Shown here: one piece after another, positions 1 through 11,196 of the stretch | Layout of the letters: each line of letters starts with the position of its first letter | Position numbering within the stretch: the first letter of the stretch is position 1 | Assembly: GCA_936440205.1 (NCBI GenBank) | Contig: OW387147.1 | Span: forward strand, 248,001-312,000 | DNA: 64,000 nucleotides | Direction of reading: 5' to 3' | From: Lepidonotus clava | Lineage: Eukaryota > Annelida > Polychaeta > Phyllodocida > Polynoidae | Translations under genes and position numbers: made by a program | Notes under the pieces: model-generated | What the model saw: only the letters and a program-made list of their open reading frames with translations | Told to the model about the DNA's origin: nothing | The model's database searches: none

Positions 1-1030
1 TATTTTCAATACTCTGTACAATCGGCCGTAGACTGCCAGGTATACACAAAACATAATATGAGAGTGTATCTGGGAAAAGGTACATATTGCCAATTAATCA
101 GGTCACAAAAAATATTGTAGATTCTCTTTCAAATGCTGCAAACCATTTTGAAATATTCCTGATAGAACCTGAGATAAACGTGTATTAACTTCCCCACCTC
201 TTGTACATTGAGAACCCCTTATTCCCAATTGCTGTTGTTACTTCCATATTATGGCGACTTAAAATTTCTTATGTTTATCAAGATATTAAGTTTTCTTATT
301 TCTGAGAATATCAAAAGTGCCGTAACTTTTGATAGGAGTGCTTGTTCCACTCACTGGTTTCAGTTTTGAGAAGATAAAAACATTTTCTACATTACCTATG
401 AAAAATGTTCTTTTCATTTTTGATATTCTTTTTACTGTAACCATGGTAACTCGCTAACCTAAATTATGCGCAGAAATTCTGCTAAAAACATTTCATTTGA
501 TTTTCCCATGATGCATTGCTTATGAAAATTTTGATTTTTTAGTAAATGTCTTGAGAATCTTCAGAAAATTTCATGTAAGTCAAAATTTTTCACAAAATAA
601 CTTTAGAAATAGTTTCTTTCCCGTATATATCATGATTAATGTAACAAAGGATCAATTTCTGCCAGATACTGCCAGATTTGGCCAAATTGAGCATAATGGC
701 CTATGTTGTACATAAGATTGTGAAGGAACTAAACATCATAGAACAATAAAACAAAGAGTAGAAGAATCCCTGGGACTTCAGAAACATTATAAAACATAAC
801 TTTTAGCTGCATATTAAGTAATTATTGCATAATATGAACAAACCTCCAAAACTAGTGGCCACAAGGTGGCCAAATATGTCATTAGGTACCTTTTCCCAAA
901 TATACTCCCATATGTAGTTTAGCATGAAACTTTGATTTAAGGTAAATTATAACTTAACATGTTCCCGAGGTTAACGAGTGTTACTATATAAGAATAAAAT
1001 AAAGGACATTTGACACAAAGCACATGATCC
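1..1030. other. AT-rich flank, no recognised gene
   Basis: I see no convincing coding region, only short frames typical of AT-rich DNA. Homology with the right CACTA copy stops near position 1030, inside the transposase. This stretch is therefore either a different sequence that replaced the outer end of the left unit or a strongly diverged remainder of it. No CACGGG-type terminus like that at the inner unit ends is visible here. Confidence 0.5.
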
Positions 1031-1049
1031 TTCTCCCAGCTGGCAGTGT

Positions 1050-4000
1050 TTGCCTAATTTCCCCTCATGTTTGGCCGGCATTTTGTCGCGCGCCTGACTG
1101 ACACGACTCATCCGGTGAAACCTCTCAAACAATTGTTTCTCTATCTGGCGATTGTTATTCAGCACATCCCCCAAGTAACCATTATACCGCTCAAAACTGA
1201 AAAGCCAAGTACTGGGAGCTGGACCGTACTCCCACAGACAGTCCCTTAAATGGAGATGTAGATGAATGTTTGGGGTAATGAATCGCGACCCGAACTGGAC
1301 CTGTGTGCTCCTGCAAAAGTATAGTAGTTTCCTGTGTGCCCGTTCTATCTCATGTCTTGTAATACATTGCTTGCACAGAAGTCAAGTGGCCTGCACGAAA
1401 CGCTGCCAGGTTTCAAGCTGATTCTCCGGCAAAAGGCCCTGGAGGCAGTATCCAGACGAGACTGTAACCTAATTCTTCCACTCCTTCGCCGTCCACGTCC
1501 CAGCATTCGATTTGATGTTAGTTACCACGCAGTCATCCGGTAGTCCCTCTTTAAACTCATCCAGATGAGCATCAATAGTCAACACCTGATTAGGGGTTAG
1601 TACAACTCCCAACGTCAACCCCTCCTCATCTGTCGACCCTTCCTCATTCGGATCCGGAGTTTTTCTTCTTCTTCTTCTTCGATTTCTTCTTCTTCTTCTT
1701 TGACCACTCTGGGTCGGTCCACCTCTTCCACATTCGCTTGGCAGTCCCTGAATTCCAAATAATAAAAGCACATATCTACAATCGGTATTGAAACCCCAAT
1801 GAACTTAATAGTCCAAAGGCAAATGCAAGTTTCCATTTCAAACACATTATCGGTGCTAAACATTACTTAACGTTTGGTCTTACTTCATCACTTACCCAAC
1901 AGTACATTATGCAGCACATCGATCGAGAGGAACCTGAAAAGATGAATGTAAAGTGTCTAAGTAAAAACCTATAATATAGTTACTGCTAATGGAAACATTT
2001 TTACTAATGTTTATTCAAATTTCAAATTCAAATTTTCATCAATTTGGTATAATTCTGTGTAAGTTTGGCCTTTAAATTTGTTTGGCCTGGAGATTATACT
2101 TACTTGATGGGATTGAAGTAGGGCAATTCCATGAGGACACAGTAACGAGCTCCATACTGTTTCTCAAGTGCACTTCTCTCTCTCTGGGTGGATGCAGCTC
2201 TAATCTCCCTCACTCTCTCCTTGTGTTGGTCCAGAGTACAAGGAATCCAATTCGCCAAGTTGAATCCTCCACGGTTTGAATTCTTGAATTCCTTCAGACA
2301 TTTTGAACAACCCATGATAGCATTACGTAGCAGGAAACCGCAAGTCTTCCTTCCTGCAGGGAGGTCTGCAGCAACATTCAAAAGTGCCAACTTAACGGTC
2401 TTGCCCCTTGGGTAATCGTTGGTTATAAGCCTTTTCCCCCTATTCCAGAATTCCTTGAGTTCGACGACTAGGGGCCACAGAAAACTGGTAAGGTCGGCGG
2501 GTACTTTACTGAAGTTTGGAATTATACTGAATAGTACGTTCTCAAATCTGTACCGCTCATTTCTGGGTAGGTTAAGAACCGTTAGGTAAATGCCCCCTAC
2601 TGACATCGAACATTTCTGAGAGAATGGTTGAAACCAATCGATATTCATCTGAAGAGCCAAGTTGTTTTCATTATCAAGAAAACCATCGTTCTCCCTGTTA
2701 AAATCTTGCCATACCGAACCATCGTAGATGTCAGCAACACTCCGTTGGGTATCCTCCTGCCCTTCCACTCTCTACATTTCAGCTCAAAACCTGGACGTTT
2801 CATCATAACCTGCAAACTCTTCTCAAGCGCCTGGTAACAGAATGTCTTAATTGGAAGGAAGGCAATTTTCCCACTAATCCTGGCTTCATAAAACAATTTC
2901 CAGTTGCAACGTCTTAAATCATAACCCACTGTCCTGCACCTACTGGGTTGCTGATTACCATGAACATCCATGTAAAAGCCTCACACACGCTGAGTGGTGG
3001 ACAACGCATAACGCGACAACGCATAACACTTCGGGCAGCATACACTCGTAGAGTAATTAGTCAACATTAGGTCTGTACCCAACCATTTGTACATCATCAG
3101 CATCGTTTTAGGGAATACTGCCTCTGCGACTTGCGAAACCTGGTCATTACCTGCTACCGTCAATAATTCACAAATGAAGCACATGACTTTAGCCATTTGC
3201 GTATCACTGGTGAAGGTGTGGATCTGCCACTGCAAAAGAAAGAACAGAACCCATGAAAATAGGCTTTGGATATTCTGGGATATTAGTGGCAATAAGACGA
3301 CCCTTGACAATGGGCTAGGAAGACCGTTCCCGTCACCGAAAACCACTTTTAAATGACGAATGGCCTTGTTGCGAATCTTGTCTGCCTCTGGATCAAGGTT
3401 ATCATTTTCCTCAGATTCTTGGGAATTATCTATCAGACGGAAATAGACATCGATATCATCACCTGACTCTTGATCGGCTTCCATGGGTACTGCCTCTTCA
3501 ACAGGCTGATTGTGACCCACAGCCTGATTGTCTGCTTCTGCCGGATTCCCAACTTCAGCCTGCAGCTGATTAGCAGCTGCAGCTTCAGCCCAAATACCAG
3601 CTTCAACCTGGATACCACCTTCAGCCTCAATACCCGCTTCAGCCTGGTTACCTGCCTCAGCATGAATACCCGCTTCAGCCTGGTTACCTGCCTCAGCCTG
3701 AATACCCGCTTCAGCCTGGTTACCTGCCTCAGCCTGAATACCTGCTTCGGCCTCAAGACCCACTTCTGCCTGATTGCCAGCGTGTTGAGGTATACCAAAG
3801 TCCGGTGGTTCTGCAAGACACATGTACAAGAAAAAATGTACAGTAGGGTTGCAGAGTACTAACGATGTCCCACCCAATGTTTTTTCTCTGAATGAGAAGT
3901 TATGATAGAAAGATGGAGGGAGGTATATCCCGGGCATGACCCTTTATCTGTTGTGGAAACACGTGGCTATAGACGCCGGCACGTGCATATATAACGTCCA

Positions 4001-4360
4001 TTTTTGAGTAATTCATTATTTGAACAATTGTTTAATTGTTAAGAAAAGATTTAGGCTGCCGATAATTTTATAAACACTATATAAACTGATTATTAAGATT
4101 ATAAAGTTATTGGAAAATAATATTGATGCGCGCAAGCTAGCTAGGAAGGTTTTGAAAGATATCAATTCAGGCGCATGTGCCGGTATCATAGTTATACTAG
4201 TGATCTGGTACTCACCATGCTCCGTACGATGACTCCTGTTATATGTACTTAGTGAAAATGGAAGTTTACATGTGTTGCACCATCGGTTTCGGCTAGTGTC
4301 CATATTTCTTCTGGCTTGTGCCTGGTACCTGTTCAGACCCCTGAAACCCCACGAGGCCAT
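1050..4360 (-). pseudogene. CACTA/EnSpm (tnp2-type) transposase, core-bearing copy
   Basis: DDE transposase of the CACTA superfamily, which binds element ends and cuts and joins DNA in the nucleus. Exon 1 (4360-4216) encodes a C2H2-like finger (WCNTCK then H-x4-H) and ends at GTGAGT. Exon 2 (3810-2104) starts after TTGCAG and holds a Glu/Ala/Gly/Asn repeat domain, an acidic region, a CPKCYAL zinc-binding motif and the core with AADLPAGRK and CSKCLKEF. Exon 3 (1933-1896) encodes SIDVLHNVLL. Exon 4 (1747 to about 1050) begins GTAKRMW, has a lysine-rich run, and ends with IHLHLHLRDC and SFERYNG. Asp in AADLP, Asp in SIDVLHN and Glu in SFERYNG are the likely catalytic triad (inference from family alignments). 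Consensus splice sites support the exon model. The frame is interrupted a few times and the C-terminus is missing, so it looks inactive. Family assignment is firm, exact exon edges less so. Confidence 0.85.
3585..3780 (-). repeat. 36-bp tandem repeat in transposase exon 2
   Basis: On the minus strand a degenerate 36-bp unit encodes alternating AGIQAE and AGNQAE blocks (12 residues per unit). The right copy has a longer, differently arranged version at about 48.76-49.10 kb that includes extra NRESGNRAEA-type units. It lies between the zinc finger and the catalytic core and probably forms a flexible linker. Copy number has changed since the two units separated. Confidence 0.8.
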
Positions 4361-4414
4361 GGCGAACTTGAGTTAGACAGCAGCACTTGAGGGAGATGAA
4401 CCTACACCGACCCA

Positions 4415-4429
4415 AGTATTTATATATGG
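4415..4429 (-). promoter_or_regulatory. TATA box of the left transposase gene
   Basis: Read on the minus strand the sequence is CCATATATAAATACT, about 55 bases before the ATG at 4360. The right copy keeps an equivalent CATATATAAAG at about 48128-48138, with the following GGCGTCGGTGTAGG-type bases also conserved. Two diverged copies sharing the box and its spacing supports a real core promoter. Confidence 0.6.
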
Positions 4430-4558
4430 TAAAGATTCTGATTAATTAGTATGGCCAGTTTTCTGACTTCTAGGGTGGGGCCATATGGCAGTTATAGTCG
4501 ATTCTGTTTGTTTAAATTGCATGGTAATTTGGAAGGAAGGTGTTTGTTTAAAGTTGAG

Positions 4559-5369
4559 ATGACAACCTATATTGTTCTTTTTTTTTTCTTTTTCAATAAT
4601 AGCTGCCGCGTACTTGGCCCTTGTATCTTGCGTGGAATTTGGTCAAGCTGCAAGTGGTGGATACAGGCCTAGGGTCGTTCACAATAAGCCTGGAGTAACC
4701 CTGACCCGGTTGGTCAACCTCACTGCTCCAATGACCGGTCACCCTCCACCAAAACACGATGCCATGACCGGCCTCACCTTTTATGACACCCTTCAAGCCG
4801 TGTTGGACCATACGGTAACTGACACTGGATCTGAAGCCAACCCAGGAGACGAAAACATTGAAGAATTCCCAACTGTGGTACTTCTCTCTTCGTACACTCT
4901 TCTTGTTATCCTCGCAATAGCCATAATTATTGGTATATTGTTTGGTTGCTCTGGAATTACTGGCATGTTCGCAGACACTCGTTTTCATGTTTACTTGCTT
5001 GTCTCGGGCAATCACAGTGTATGGCTTGAAATTGGCAAGTTCCCTGGACATTTCGGCGATTTTATCTTTCAAACAGATGATCCGATTACTCTGACTAAAG
5101 CCGAAAATGTATGCCTAGGCGCACGATACACTTTTAACTGTGTGATCCAAATGAACGACTGCTATACCGGCACATCAACACGACTGCCCACACATCTAAA
5201 GGTTAATAAACTGAAGGACATCATGTTGACAAGATTGATGACTAAGGACATTATACACTACCAGTTGGTTACCATGGGTATAGGTATAGGAGATCCTGTT
5301 CTTTTGGGGAAATACTGGCCCGGTGAGCTTGCAATTAGTACTTCTACTTCAAGCTTAAAATCGACTTAA
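4559..5369 (+). CDS. Uncharacterised membrane protein carried by the CACTA unit
   Basis: About 265-270 residues, family not recognised. It has a hydrophobic signal-like N-terminus, a luminal or extracellular part beginning SGGYRPRVVHNKPG, a strong transmembrane segment (LLVILAIAIIIGILFG, roughly residues 112-128), and a well-conserved C-terminal domain with FHVYLLV, GHFGDFIFQTDDPITL and several Cys (NVCLGARY, FNCVIQMNDC). The nearest ATG is at 4559; a poly-T run just after it differs between copies, so the N-terminus is uncertain. It is divergent from the transposase, sharing about 200 bp of upstream DNA. The right copy (47456-46645) matches in about 59 of 72 residues across the C-terminal domain by my count. 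Function is unknown; a membrane protein is unexpected in a plain CACTA transposon. Confidence 0.65.
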
Positions 5370-5632
5370 GCCGTGTTGACCTTGATTAAGTCTTCTCTGA
5401 AAAATGTTTTATTTGTGTGTTTTAATAGCAATATGCTGCCGAACATGCGTGCAATCGATACAAGTGTGATGGTCATAAATTGAATTTGTAGCTAAATAAA
5501 ATTTGGGTGTTGGAGAGAGCAGTATGACAGTGACAAGAGCGCTTTTATTCTGGTTCGGGATAGGGTCAACCCCTTATGTAATATGTGACACAGGCCCCTA
5601 ACTTAGGGGCCTGAGGCTAAACTAGTTCTGCA

Positions 5633-5747
5633 ACCTAAACTAGGGGTGCAATTAAATCTGGTGAACGCCATAATCTCGCGATCGGGTTGTAACCGAGATT
5701 ATGGTGTTCACCAGAATATAATTGCACCAACCACTAGTTTAGGTTGT
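5633..5747. repeat. Foldback MITE-like palindrome
   Basis: A near-perfect inverted repeat begins CCTAAACTAGGGGTGCAATT and ends with its complement ATTGCACC...TAGTTTAGG. The stems meet around GCGATCGGGTTGTAAC. The matching place in the right copy lacks it, so it was gained by the left copy or lost from the right. It would form a long hairpin. Class not determined. Confidence 0.7.
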
Positions 5748-5749
5748 AT

Positions 5750-7140
5750 ATAGCTGTATATATATACAGCTGTCGAATTTCAAAAAAAAGTTCGTTCTGA
5801 ACTAATTACACAAATCCGTTTTTTCATTACATTTTTGGAGTTAATTAAGCTATCGTCCCTGAATAAATCTCGACACCGAAATCGACCTGTTCGTTTTATA
5901 AATTATCAATTTTTCTATCACACAGAGGCTCCAAGTTACCAAGACAGAAATCCAGGAGAACTCCCTCTTTAAAGGGTTACAATATGCAGGAGGTTTCTAT
6001 CCTCTGACAGAAAGAATAGGTGTGATACAAATCCTAGAAAGTATTTCAGGTTCATCAGGAGTCTTGGAGCCTATGATCACGTGTAAATTGTTATAGGTGC
6101 TACTGGCAGAGATGTATTTGATCCGAATAACATTTCAGAAAAATTACTTTTCAAACTAACCGCATGAAATATAACTAAAAATGATCCACTAGAAAAGAAG
6201 TCGCCATCTTTCGCACACAAGGTAGTACGACCTGAGTGCAGCATGTCAGGAATCGCTCTAGCCCGACTCTCAGAAGAAAGAAAAGGATGTGATCCATGGA
6301 GAAAGGATTACTAAAAGACATTTTTTTGTGAAAGGACAAAACTTAAAAGTTAAATGAAGTTTCTGAGGGTGAGAAATTAACTTGCGACAGGTCGGTTGGA
6401 CACTGGTCTGCTAAACCCATGAAGGTTCTACAATTATAAAGGTAGACACAAAAAAAGACTTCAACGTTGGACGTTTTCTTTTATATTCATTCCAAGGCCA
6501 ATGGATTGCAGTAAGACTCTTTGTCCACGGACGTTAACTATGCACACTGCTTTGGCTTGATTACACTTCTTTTCAGCGGGGAACCTTAACATGAAATCAA
6601 TGTGGATTTATCTAAGGACAGTTCTTAAAACAGGCTTCATGTAAAAATTACTTTTTGTTCACTGAGAAATAAGTACGAAGAGATCATGTTTGCATTATAT
6701 AAAAAATCTTATATCGAGCTTATGTTTGTTTAAAATATCATTTTTATGAGTGATTTATGCTATGATTGATCACAGGTGTCATTCCATTGCTCTTCTAATG
6801 GTAGAGATGTTGTACCATAAAACTCATCAAAAAAGTGTTGTATTGTACTCGATTTCAAGTTCAAGGTCTATCTTTAAGAAATAGCACATTCGGGTTTTCA
6901 ACAAAATGACACGTCATTGATATTAAATGCGTTTCGTATTTGTATATAAAAAGTACTTATAAATTTAAGATTCCCTAATTACAAGGAACTCGATAACGCG
7001 TACGGTTTTAGACTAAGAACAGTTTTAGGCTACAAATATATCTATATAAATACTTCCCTGCTTAGCGAGCATGCTGCAATGCTATGGAAGATTGAAGTGA
7101 AAACAAGAAGCGCAAAGTTCTTTTCATAAAAGTTTATATA
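5750..7140. other. Non-coding part of the left unit, with a left-only block
   Basis: No gene is seen. About 6000-6190 and 6970-7140 match the right copy (46.64-46.43 and 46.42-46.2 kb). The roughly 780 bases between them (about 6188-6970) are absent on the right. CTA borders the block on both sides, which could be a 3-bp target duplication, but I found no terminal inverted repeats. Confidence 0.5.
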
Positions 7141-7231
7141 ATGACTATTCAATTAAACGTAGTGTAAACAAAGTACAATGACATAACATATTCACAATAA
7201 AAATGGTGTCCGGTAGTCTCTAGATCTGGTT

Positions 7232-8228
7232 TTATGCATCGGCGCAACGTACACCCAACCCATACGTGGGCTTCACCGCCCAGTCTGGGGCGCCGGGAGG
7301 AGGCTGTCTGCGTTTTGGTGCAGGGTCGGGGATCTTGCACTGCTGCACACTCAATCCAATGCCCCGCTGACGACTGGAGTTTGAAGCAAACTCAATTTTG
7401 TCAAGGTGGGCTTTGTAGTCCCTGAGCTCGTCGCTCTCCCACACGAGTGGTTTGATGAGGTGGTGGAATCGCTCGTTAGTCTTGCCCTCTGCGTCGACCG
7501 CAAAATGCAGGCCGCGATCCTCGTCGCTCTTGTAGTCTCGTGTCAGGACGGCCCTCACGGCAGACTTCCTATGCTCGTCCCACGACTTGACTAGTTTCTC
7601 CAAAGCCACTCCTCGTCTTCTGAGCTTCTGCAAGGTTAAAAAGACAATTTTTATTTTAATACAGTTAGGACGTACTTGGTCAACAACATCAAATAAACAC
7701 GAAGAAGTCTGTTAATGTTTTAGTTGCTTTAATTTAAATCCTGGTCACTGTAGTTAATTTCAAAAGCGTTGGTCTATCGTTGGTCTCTATAATATACAGA
7801 CATTTTTGCTGAATTGTGTGATATCCATTCAAATGGGATGTAAACATTATTGTCTACGGAAGAAAGTAAGGTTACAGTGTTCTATATAAATTTCATAATG
7901 TAAAAACGTAATACTTTTTTTCCAAGTTTCATTGTTAGAACTGTAAGTCCCACCCCCTATGCTATAGACAATACTCTTTCTCCTCGGATTTGCACTTTTC
8001 CCCCAAAAAAATGACCTGAATATATTTGAAAAGTGCAGAATTTCGGCATGCCTGAATCTAACAACGTTAACATTAATATTGAGAACAAAAGACGAAATTC
8101 GAACAAAAATTTATTTACCTGGCCGACGTGGTGACGGAGGATCGACTTTTTGTCGTTCTCCTTGATATTCCCCTTCAGCAGGTTGCTGGCCCTGCTTAGG
8201 AGTGTCTTGTAGAAGGTGTTGGCAGCGA
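7232..8228 (-). CDS. Accessory gene of the CACTA unit, exons 2 and 3 (left copy)
   Basis: Exon 2 (8228-8119, 110 nt) starts after a TTTTTCTAG acceptor and encodes LVAANTFYKTLLSRASNLL. Exon 3 (7627-7232, 396 nt) starts after CCTTGCAG and encodes RRRGVALEKLVKSWDEHR, SDEDRG, IKPLVWESDELRDY and PPGAPDWAVKPTYG before a stop. The right copy has the same two exons with exactly the same lengths and splice sites. The WESDEL...LDKIE and DWAVK style resembles uncharacterised proteins seen with animal transposons (recollection, not a search). Exon 1 of the right copy has no counterpart here. The two exons are open as shown. Function unknown; it may assist the transposase. Confidence 0.6.
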
Positions 8229-8803
8229 CTAGAAAAAGAGGAAGGATAGGAAGTATGCTTAAAACTCGAGCCACTAATATAAGTCGACAAAGGAAATAAA
8301 GCAAGGGAATAAAGGTTAAAAATGCAAAGTGAGGGCACCATACTATTCATGAATTAAAACCATCATTACACCGGTATTATATTTTTTGTCCAGATAATCG
8401 AACTAAAGTTTTTTAAAAAATGACTGGTAGGATAACGTAATCTATCAAAGAAACAATGTCCAATGTAATTGGAGCCTAATTATTCACCAAAAAAAGATTT
8501 CAAGCATCTCAAGCATCTTAAATTTTGTGTTAATTCACGGATCAAAACTATCTTTTAACGCCATGCGTATGCATGTGTATATCATTCTGTCTTATTGATT
8601 ATATAATTGTACTGACTCCTGGCCCTACGGACACCCGATTTGTCAAGCCCTGGACTGTCATATCTCTCTGTAATATCTTATCATATACCTATGTAAAGCT
8701 TTAGTGTAGTGTAGTGTAGTGACTAGTGTAGTTGTTCACATATGGAAATGACACATAAGCCTCTGTAGACTTTGAGTTGTCAATAAAATATATTATTATA
8801 TTT

Positions 8804-9151
8804 CGGTGTTGGAAATTAACGTCAGCCCGTCAGCCCCAGGCTGATATTTCCTGATCAGGGCTGACAATTTTGGGCAAAAATATCAAGTTATCAGCCCGTA
8901 TGGCTGACAGGTTTTTTGGGAAAAAATCGGCATTTTTGTCAATCTTTTCCATTTTATGTGACTATATACTTTTCTGATGATTATGCTGACCCTGTTTCTA
9001 AGGGTACCTAGATGTAAATCTAATTAATGGTCATATTTTCAAGTTTCTCATCATACAAAATCCAGGCTGACAATTCCTTGTCAGGGCTGACACTTTTTCA
9101 TGAATGTCAGCCCTGATGGCTGACTTCAAAAAAAGTTAATTTCAAACACTG
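8804..9151. mobile_element. hAT-like MITE with CAGTGTT-type ends
   Basis: The ends are CGGTGTTGGAAATTAAC on the left and the complement of CAGTGTTTGAAATTAAC on the right, an imperfect inverted repeat of 17 or more bases. The interior repeats CAGGGCTGACA in both orientations. About 348 bp, no coding capacity. The CAGTGTT end suggests hAT ancestry, but I could not identify an exact 8-bp target duplication. The corresponding interval of the right unit holds 5 kb of other sequence. Confidence 0.6.
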
Positions 9152-9179
9152 TTATTACTATAAGGATGGTGACGGTAAA

Positions 9180-10450
9180 TGATTTTCCGGGTGGGAGGGA
9201 CGAGGGATGGTAGGGTGAAATAGGCCTGTCATAGATATAGCTACATGTGCTTTGCAGGCGAACGTAGGTTGGGCATGAGAGCGCCCGACCCAGCAAGTTC
9301 TCATGGGCAGGGTGTTAACTTGATGAATTACCCCTGATAAGGGCCGGGAGTCCTTCAGATAACACCCAGCGTGAGAGCTGTGTCTCTCTTCAGTCGGTTT
9401 GGTGTGACTTATGTGATTACCAAGACTGTGCCCCTGCCCTTGTCAGATGTCACAGGGGGTACACATCAGATGGGGTGCTTGCGGGTAATTTTGGGTGTTA
9501 ATGGATTATGGCTGGGCAGTTAACTTATTTCTAAAGGGACTGTGTCACGCTGTGTGGATTGCTTTTAGACACACATACGAATCCTGTATCAGTGTTTGCA
9601 AAGCCTAACACAACACTTGACCGCCCACAAAAATGAAACCATTTTGTCTTGATAAGAAGTTACTTTAAAATAAACAATTAATGTGGGCCTATTGGGAAGG
9701 AACAAAATACGGGTACTTACGAAAAGTCGACAGAAATATTGGTGACATGCCGTGTACAGCTGATAATAACGAAAACCAACTTTGGTGAAAATACATTTCT
9801 TTGCTTATTGGCCTCCATCTTGTCTTCTGAGTTCGACTGGCTCTCAGGAAGCCGATCTGCAAAATTTCAGCCCAATGATTAGAATGACATTTCCTGTTCG
9901 GAGACGGCGACGGACCGGTGAATCGAACTCACCTAGTAGGCCCCGAGAGGCCCCTCCAGTTAAATATAATTGTGCCCGTCTCGATAATTTTGGACGCAGA
10001 CAACCGAAAAACAAATTAGCGGGGACGGCACTTGGAATTTTGAGGTGGTTTTTTATTTCACGAGTTTGCAGGGACACAACCATGACCCTTTATACCACTA
10101 TTACATAAAGACACACTATTGCTGCACTTAAACGCCAGAGGGGGCCCATGATGGACGCTTTGAAACTTTGCCGCTGTTCGGACTGGACCTGATTTATTAT
10201 GAAATGTTATCCACAATGTGTTAACCAAGGGAACAGGGGAACAAGGGATTCCTGCAGAATAGCCAAAATGCTTGTTGTCATGTTACTTAAAAAAGTACAT
10301 CGGACTTCTTAACTAATTTTCATATTTGACTGAGACAATTATTCAAATGAAGTGTGATGCCCAGTGTCTCTTGTTTATTCAGATGCTAAGATAGGGAAAC
10401 AAGCAATGTGTCCAAAATTTGATGTCATAGGGCTAGTCGGAACAATTCAT
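9180..10450. repeat. 1.3 kb segment shared by both units (left copy)
   Basis: Inverted match to 38395-39720 over nearly its whole length. Edges are GGATGGTGACGGTAAATG on the left and GGGCTAGTCGG on the right. An 88-codon frame without stops (around 9850-10105, plus strand) is present in both copies, containing VKYNCAR and SRVCRDTTMTLYTTI. Differences between copies show no third-position bias that I can see, so it may be a chance frame. I do not recognise the segment. Confidence 0.7.
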
Positions 10451-11190
10451 AATTAGCTATATAGGCCTAGTCTGTTACACCCCCGTCCTCACGTGTACAC
10501 CATGGCCAGCCCCCCCCCTCCCCCTTCTGCGGTGGGGGGGGTGGGGGGGATGAGTCACACATCATGTTTGATGGGGGGCCCCTCCCCCCTGTACATTCCC
10601 CCTCTAGGAATTTCTGGATCCGCCACTGTCAGACAGGCCACCCTGTTAAATGCTTTCCATGGATTTTAAACTGATGGGGAAAGTGTGCATGGTAAAAGCC
10701 TATTATTTTTACACTCCCCTTCGAGCCCTAGGCCTTCCATGTTAGATTTTTGCAATCCGTGTACAGAAACAAGGGTCCCCGACGGATCCAGGGGGTGGCA
10801 AAAGGGGCAATTCCGCCCCCTAGACCAAAAATGAACTCTGGTAGTTATGACAAATCGGAGGAGAAATTTTGCAAGCTAAAAAATTGGGGGTGGGGGGGTG
10901 GGGTTAGGTAACTTGCCCCCCCTAGACAGACCCTGGATCCGCCCCTGTTTTACCTAACACCTGGTGGGAACTCAGCCACCGACCTGCAAAGGCTGGCCAG
11001 GTAAGCCAGTTCTCATGCGTTCTATAAGTTAAACAACTCCGTCCATAGACCTCCATCTTTGGTGGACAAAATATAAATTTATTATAGTTTCTACGACAAA
11101 TCACTGCCTGTTGATAACTTGAAATTTCTGCTTCTGCTCCAAATTGTCACCCCTGATCAGGAAATATGCTTGGGCTAGGCTGGGGCGTTC
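10450..11190. other. Homopolymer-rich spacer, old repeat fragments
   Basis: No gene is seen. It has runs of C and G around 10508-10590 and 10885-10925 and GGATCCGCC-type repeat pieces near 10618, 10784 and 10933. Similar pieces occur at about 36.65-36.77 kb. Bases 10960-11170 match 36390-36225 in inverted orientation, so that part belongs to the CACTA unit. Confidence 0.5.
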
Positions 11191-11196
11191 TATCTC

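Noticed and set aside
1469-1863. Arg-rich and Glu-rich frames over the AAG/GAA run
   Set aside because: They are alternative frames of the lysine-rich stretch in transposase exon 4.
3433-3862. Leu/Arg-rich and Asn/Ser-rich frames on both strands
   Set aside because: Out-of-frame readings of the 36-bp transposase repeat.
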